A stretch of 64,000 bases of DNA. Origin: JANQSS01 sp965249735 (lineage in GTDB: Bacteria; Bacteroidota; Bacteroidia; Chitinophagales; Saprospiraceae). The notes under the pieces were generated by a model, which made no database searches, was not told the DNA's origin, and worked only from the letters and a program-made list of their open reading frames with translations. Shown piece after piece: positions 61,615 to 64,000 of this stretch. The position numbers and the translations under genes are program-made. The stretch's first letter is position 1, and every line of letters starts with the position of its first letter. The stretch spans positions 806,001-870,000 of the forward strand of contig CBDFMS010000026.1 of the NCBI GenBank assembly GCA_965249735.1. Direction: 5' to 3'.

Positions 61615-62246
61615 TCCGTAGTGCGTATTACGTTTACGAGAATCCGTATCGAGTGCAGATCCAGGTAGGCATAATCTCCAATTGAAATATATATGATGTC
61701 GGGATCAAAGTAGTCGATGGCTATATCACTAATCCGCAGAATTGGCAGATCGTCGGTTAATGGCCTCCAGGATTGTCCACCATTAGTGGATTTCCATACT
61801 CCGCCCTGAGCGACTCCAACCCACAGCGTGTTCGAATCCGTCGGATGAAAGGCGACCGTATTAATTCTGCCCATACCTTTGAACAGGCGACCTCCCGGGA
61901 TGGTCGGAAATTGTGACGGCCCTACCGGCACCCAGGCTGAATTCGTCCTGTTGATGTTTGAATTTTTTAAAGCCGCCACTTCTTCCGCTGCATGAAATAA
62001 CTCGGCCTGCTCCGGCCATGCGCCCGTACTTGTCGAGCGTTGTACCTGTTCTTCCAGCCAGCGTCCATACCATTTCCAGCCTACCTCCTGATCAAGATCT
62101 TTATTCACTGACCATTCATGCCATGATTGATGGCGATTGGTGAGGTCTGTCTTTTCTTTGTCGCGTGGAATAAAATCCTGGGCATGGATTCCAGAACACA
62201 TTATAATAAGAAGGGCGATTAGCAGGGAGGTATTTTTCATACTCAA
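61527..62246 (-). CDS. N-terminal fragment of sortilin/BNR-like protein
   Basis: Reading frame of 239 codons; the likely true start is the ATG at 62238-62240 (MKNTSLLIALLIIMCSGIHAQ, a signal peptide). BNR/VPS10-type repeats appear (NTLWVGVAQGGVWKSTNGGQSW, with WV.VGPS motifs before them). Downstream of about residue 197 (GDYAYLD) the frame reads unrelated sequence, because a frameshift near 61655-61666 moves the coding phase. A TACATTTG box lies at 62244-62251, immediately upstream, so the message would begin next to the ATG. Homologues are secreted beta-propeller proteins of unclear function. Confidence 0.7.
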   Translation of the reverse strand: MSMKNTSLLIALLIIMCSGIHAQDFIPRDKEKTDLTNRHQSWHEWSVNKDLDQEVGWKWYGRWLEEQVQRSTSTGAWPEQAELFHAAEEVAALKNSNINRTNSAWVPVGPSQFPTIPGGRLFKGMGRINTVAFHPTDSNTLWVGVAQGGVWKSTNGGQSWRPLTDDLPILRISDIAIDYFDPDIIYISIGDYAYLDLHSIRILVNVIRTTDWVSIKRSMEVKPGNLQVWYLIKSAGMPH

Positions 62247-62251
62247 ATGTA
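62244..62251 (-). promoter_or_regulatory. Candidate -7 box of the sortilin-like gene (TACATTTG)
   Basis: The minus strand reads TACATTTG, matching TAnnTTTG, three bases before the ATG at 62238-62240. Transcription would begin at or beside the start codon. Motif evidence only. Confidence 0.4.
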
Positions 62252-62407
62252 CAAATGCAAATCAGCATTCCCCTAAGGTCCTCACTCAAGATTAAAGACC
62301 GTCTTCAACACATAAAAGCACTGACTCTCAGATACCCGTCACGCGATGCCCGGTATTTAAAACTATTTTCAATAAATCAAGTTTTAATTTCAACCTATCA
62401 CAGAATT

Positions 62408-62906
62408 ATGAGTTCTCAGTCATTTGATGAAACCTTCTATTATTTTTCAGCCAACAATTTACAGGGCCGGCAGGTCTGGATGAAGTCATTTGTTGGCCAT
62501 GTCATACTTGTGGTCAATACGGCCAGCAAATGTGGTTTCACGCCGCAGCTAGGCGGCCTGCAAGAACTCTATGAAAAATATAAAGACCAGCGTTTTGTCG
62601 TACTTGGATTTCCCTGCAATCAATTTGGCAAACAAGAACCCGGATCAGCAGAAGATATTGAGTTCTACTGTCAATTGAACTACGGTGTCACCTTTCCGAT
62701 GTTTGATAAAATAGAAGTAAAATGGTAAACGAGCACATCCCATTTTTCAATGGTTGAAAAAACAAAAAAAAGGACTCTTAGGGGAACGTATTAATTGGAA
62801 TTTTACCAAGTTTTTAATCGATAAAAATGGGAAAGTGGTAAAGCGATTTGCGCCGAAAACTTCGCCATATAAAATTGAACCTATCATCGTGAAATTATTG
62901 TCTTAG
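62408..62906 (+). pseudogene. Glutathione peroxidase family gene with one frameshift
   Basis: The ATG at 62408 begins MSSQSFDETFYYFSANNLQG. Family motifs follow: NTASKCGFTPQ (peroxidatic Cys), VLGFPCNQFGKQEPG, and FPMFDKIEV. The first frame then ends at 62728 after KW, but removing one A from the run near 62719-62722 restores VNGKRAHPIFQWLKKQKKG, GERINWNFTKFLIDKNGK and RFAPKTSPYKIEPIIVKLLS with a stop at 62904-62906. The active site is Cys, not Sec. Such enzymes are usually thioredoxin-dependent peroxidases. The extra base is in a homopolymer, so a sequencing error is as likely as a true mutation. A longer frame from 62255 is open, but its first 51 codons do not look like this family. Confidence 0.82.
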
Positions 62907-63238
62907 ATATTAAATTTTTCCAAAACATTATCAGTCACCTGTTGCCATTTAGTTTTTAGACCAGTTCACAAACCTACAATTATCTTTCACGGAATCTCCG
63001 GCAAATAGGACATAGAACGCTCCAATTTCGAATTATAAATTTGCACTGACAATCAAATTAATTGATGTTTATCTTATAAATAATTATCTCATTTGCTATT
63101 GTATACAAAAAAAACGTATATTTGATGAATTCGTATTCCTCAGTCGAATATAGGATTGGAGTTTTGTTATGCAATCCTAATTACTCAATTATTGTTTGGT
63201 ATTAATGAATTATTTACCACATTTTAAATTCTGTTAAA
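62907..63238. other. Intergenic region before the last gene
   Basis: 332 bp without a credible gene. It carries the best-spaced promoter of the window (TTTG at 63092-63095, 21-bp spacer, TATATTTG at 63117-63124). This leaves a 5' leader of more than 100 nt before the ATG at 63239, in which no known riboswitch was recognised. Confidence 0.5.
63092..63124 (+). promoter_or_regulatory. Candidate promoter of the last gene (TTTG / TATATTTG)
   Basis: TTTG at 63092-63095 and TATATTTG at 63117-63124 separated by 21 bp; both parts fit the Bacteroidota -33/-7 pattern (TTTG and TAnnTTTG). Confidence 0.55.
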
Positions 63239-64000
63239 ATGAAATACACTTATCTACTCTCCACTTTTTTGTTCTTGTTCGCGTCGGTCTTGATATCGGC
63301 TCAATCCAATATTCAAATCGCTGACAACAATCCGGATGCTGATCTCAGCCCATCCCATGTCCATGGAACCATCAATGCAGCCATCACGGCAGCCCAATCC
63401 AGGCGATACCATTTTTGTTATTGGAAGTGGAAACCAGTTATGGAAACATCTCCATTTCAGACATGCTTTTCATTTTTGGCACAGGCCACAATCCAGATCC
63501 CGGCATTGGCCAGAAGAGCTGAACTTGGTACGGTTTACTTTTACGCCATTCAGTGATGGAAGTGTACTTAGTGGCTTCAAAACTGGGAATATCACTGTCG
63601 AGTCAGGGGGAGACGACATTGAGATCAGTAATTGCTGGCTTGATGCATTGTTTCTAGATGGTGGCAGTGGATACTTGATAGAGAGTAATTATTTGGACAG
63701 GCATTATTGTAGCCCTGGGTGTAATTATACTTCTACCTTCGGAAATAATAATGTTACGAATAGCGTATTTCGGAATAATGTATTTCAAACTAAAATTACC
63801 GGTTTCGATGAATCCTCAGTGCTATTTGACCAAAATCTATTTTTAAATTGGAATGGTGGTAATGGTGGATTTCTTACTAATTCTTTTATTCGTCTTGAGA
63901 ATAATATTTTTTTCGGTGCAGACGACTCTCTTGGTTGTACTAATTGTATTTATCCTCAAGTAATAGTCGGGGCAGACACCACAAACGGCAATTTGGATTT
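63239..64000 (+). pseudogene. Secreted beta-helix-like protein, frameshifted and cut by window edge
   Basis: The ATG at 63239 starts a signal peptide (LLSTFLFLFASVLISAQ). The written frame stops at 63556, but the coding phase changes near 63394 (restoring NPGDTIFVIGSGN), again near 63431-63440 (restoring YGNISISDMLFIFGTGHNPD) and again by 63525 (LVRFTFTPFSDGSVLSGF), after which it is open to the window end. The later sequence has short Asn/Gly-rich strands (FGNNNVTNSVFRNNVF, SFIRLENNIFFGADD), typical of a right-handed parallel beta-helix. The 3' end is outside the window. Three shifts in 150 bp suggest poor sequence quality or decay. Confidence 0.6.

Larger units (their letters stand above)
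59543..62246 (-). pseudogene. Frameshifted sortilin/BNR-like T9SS protein gene (whole locus)
   Basis: Two overlapping minus-strand frames plus a short third one make one protein. The N-terminal frame runs to about 61660 (GDYAYLD), then the sequence continues in the second frame (ALDTDSRKRNTHYGLGVYKT). Near 59741 a second shift is needed: after NKGIFRL the frame change restores EINGFEIHELFLEIIDVKG and continues to a natural end (VERFVVE) with stop codon at 59543-59545. The restored C-terminus is a T9SS type A sorting domain. Either the gene is a recent pseudogene or the assembly has two single-base errors. Confidence 0.75.

Noticed and set aside
62255..62407. Extra 51 codons at the 5' end of the peroxidase frame
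   Set aside because: This stretch is basic and unlike any peroxidase N-terminus or signal peptide. The ATG at 62408 places the family motifs at their usual distance.

Overview
The window looks like a chromosomal segment of a Bacteroidota bacterium, most likely of the Saprospiria/Lewinella-like branch. Several features point there: type IX secretion (T9SS) cargo with both sorting-domain types, a SprB-like repeat protein, TAnnTTTG-type promoter boxes, an ATP synthase operon that stops after atpG (no atpD/atpC), a zapA-rny-pheT neighbourhood, Omp28- and DUF6029-type envelope proteins, a TPR-CHAT protein, and sigma factors paired with membrane-bound partner proteins. No rRNA or tRNA gene, CRISPR array, prophage or insertion sequence was recognised.

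Layout. 1-9.9 kb (minus strand): a GH3-type adenylase cut by the window edge, smpB, a sugar nucleotidyltransferase, atpBEFHAG, rny, a probable structured RNA, zapA and a ZapB-like coiled coil. 10-22.5 kb: pheT, an Omp28-like lipoprotein, a DUF6029 barrel protein, a TlpA-type thioredoxin, an ABC-F ATPase, a Tsp/Prc-type S41 protease and a membrane pyrophosphatase. 23-28.7 kb: a large T9SS type B protein, a TfoX-N protein, and a metal module (DtxR/MntR-type repressor, solute-binding protein, ATPase) with no permease gene beside it. 28.9-38.2 kb: a beta-CASP hydrolase, then a divergent cluster of sigma factor, membrane TPR protein, collagen-like repeat protein and TPR-CHAT protease, followed by rarA. 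38.3-45.1 kb: a T9SS type A repeat protein, a second sigma factor with a membrane partner and a lipoprotein, and a 20-repeat AT-hook protein. 45.4-56.4 kb: folD, prmA, maf, iscX, fdx, a double CbbX-type AAA protein, yjbQ, an aldehyde dehydrogenase and a three-gene operon (flavin reductase-like, M20 peptidase, P-loop NTPase). 56.5-59.5 kb: a 3-kb array of about twelve 236-311-bp repeats, each carrying an inverted pair of a G/C-rich palindromic element. 59.5-64 kb: three genes (sortilin/BNR-like T9SS protein, glutathione peroxidase, beta-helix-like secreted protein) that are all broken by single-base frameshifts.

Working together. The housekeeping part covers energy coupling (F1Fo, membrane PPase), RNA turnover and rescue (RNase Y, SmpB), division (ZapA/ZapB-like) and one-carbon metabolism. 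The accessory part is dominated by envelope and surface proteins. The most interesting candidate system is the divergent sigma / TPR / collagen-repeat / CHAT cluster at 30.4-36.9 kb. Its arrangement suggests regulated expression of a surface fibre together with a caspase-like envelope protease, but that is inference. The repeat array at 56.5-59.5 kb is the most unusual non-coding structure. The frameshifts at the right end may be sequencing errors and should be checked before the genes there are called pseudogenes.
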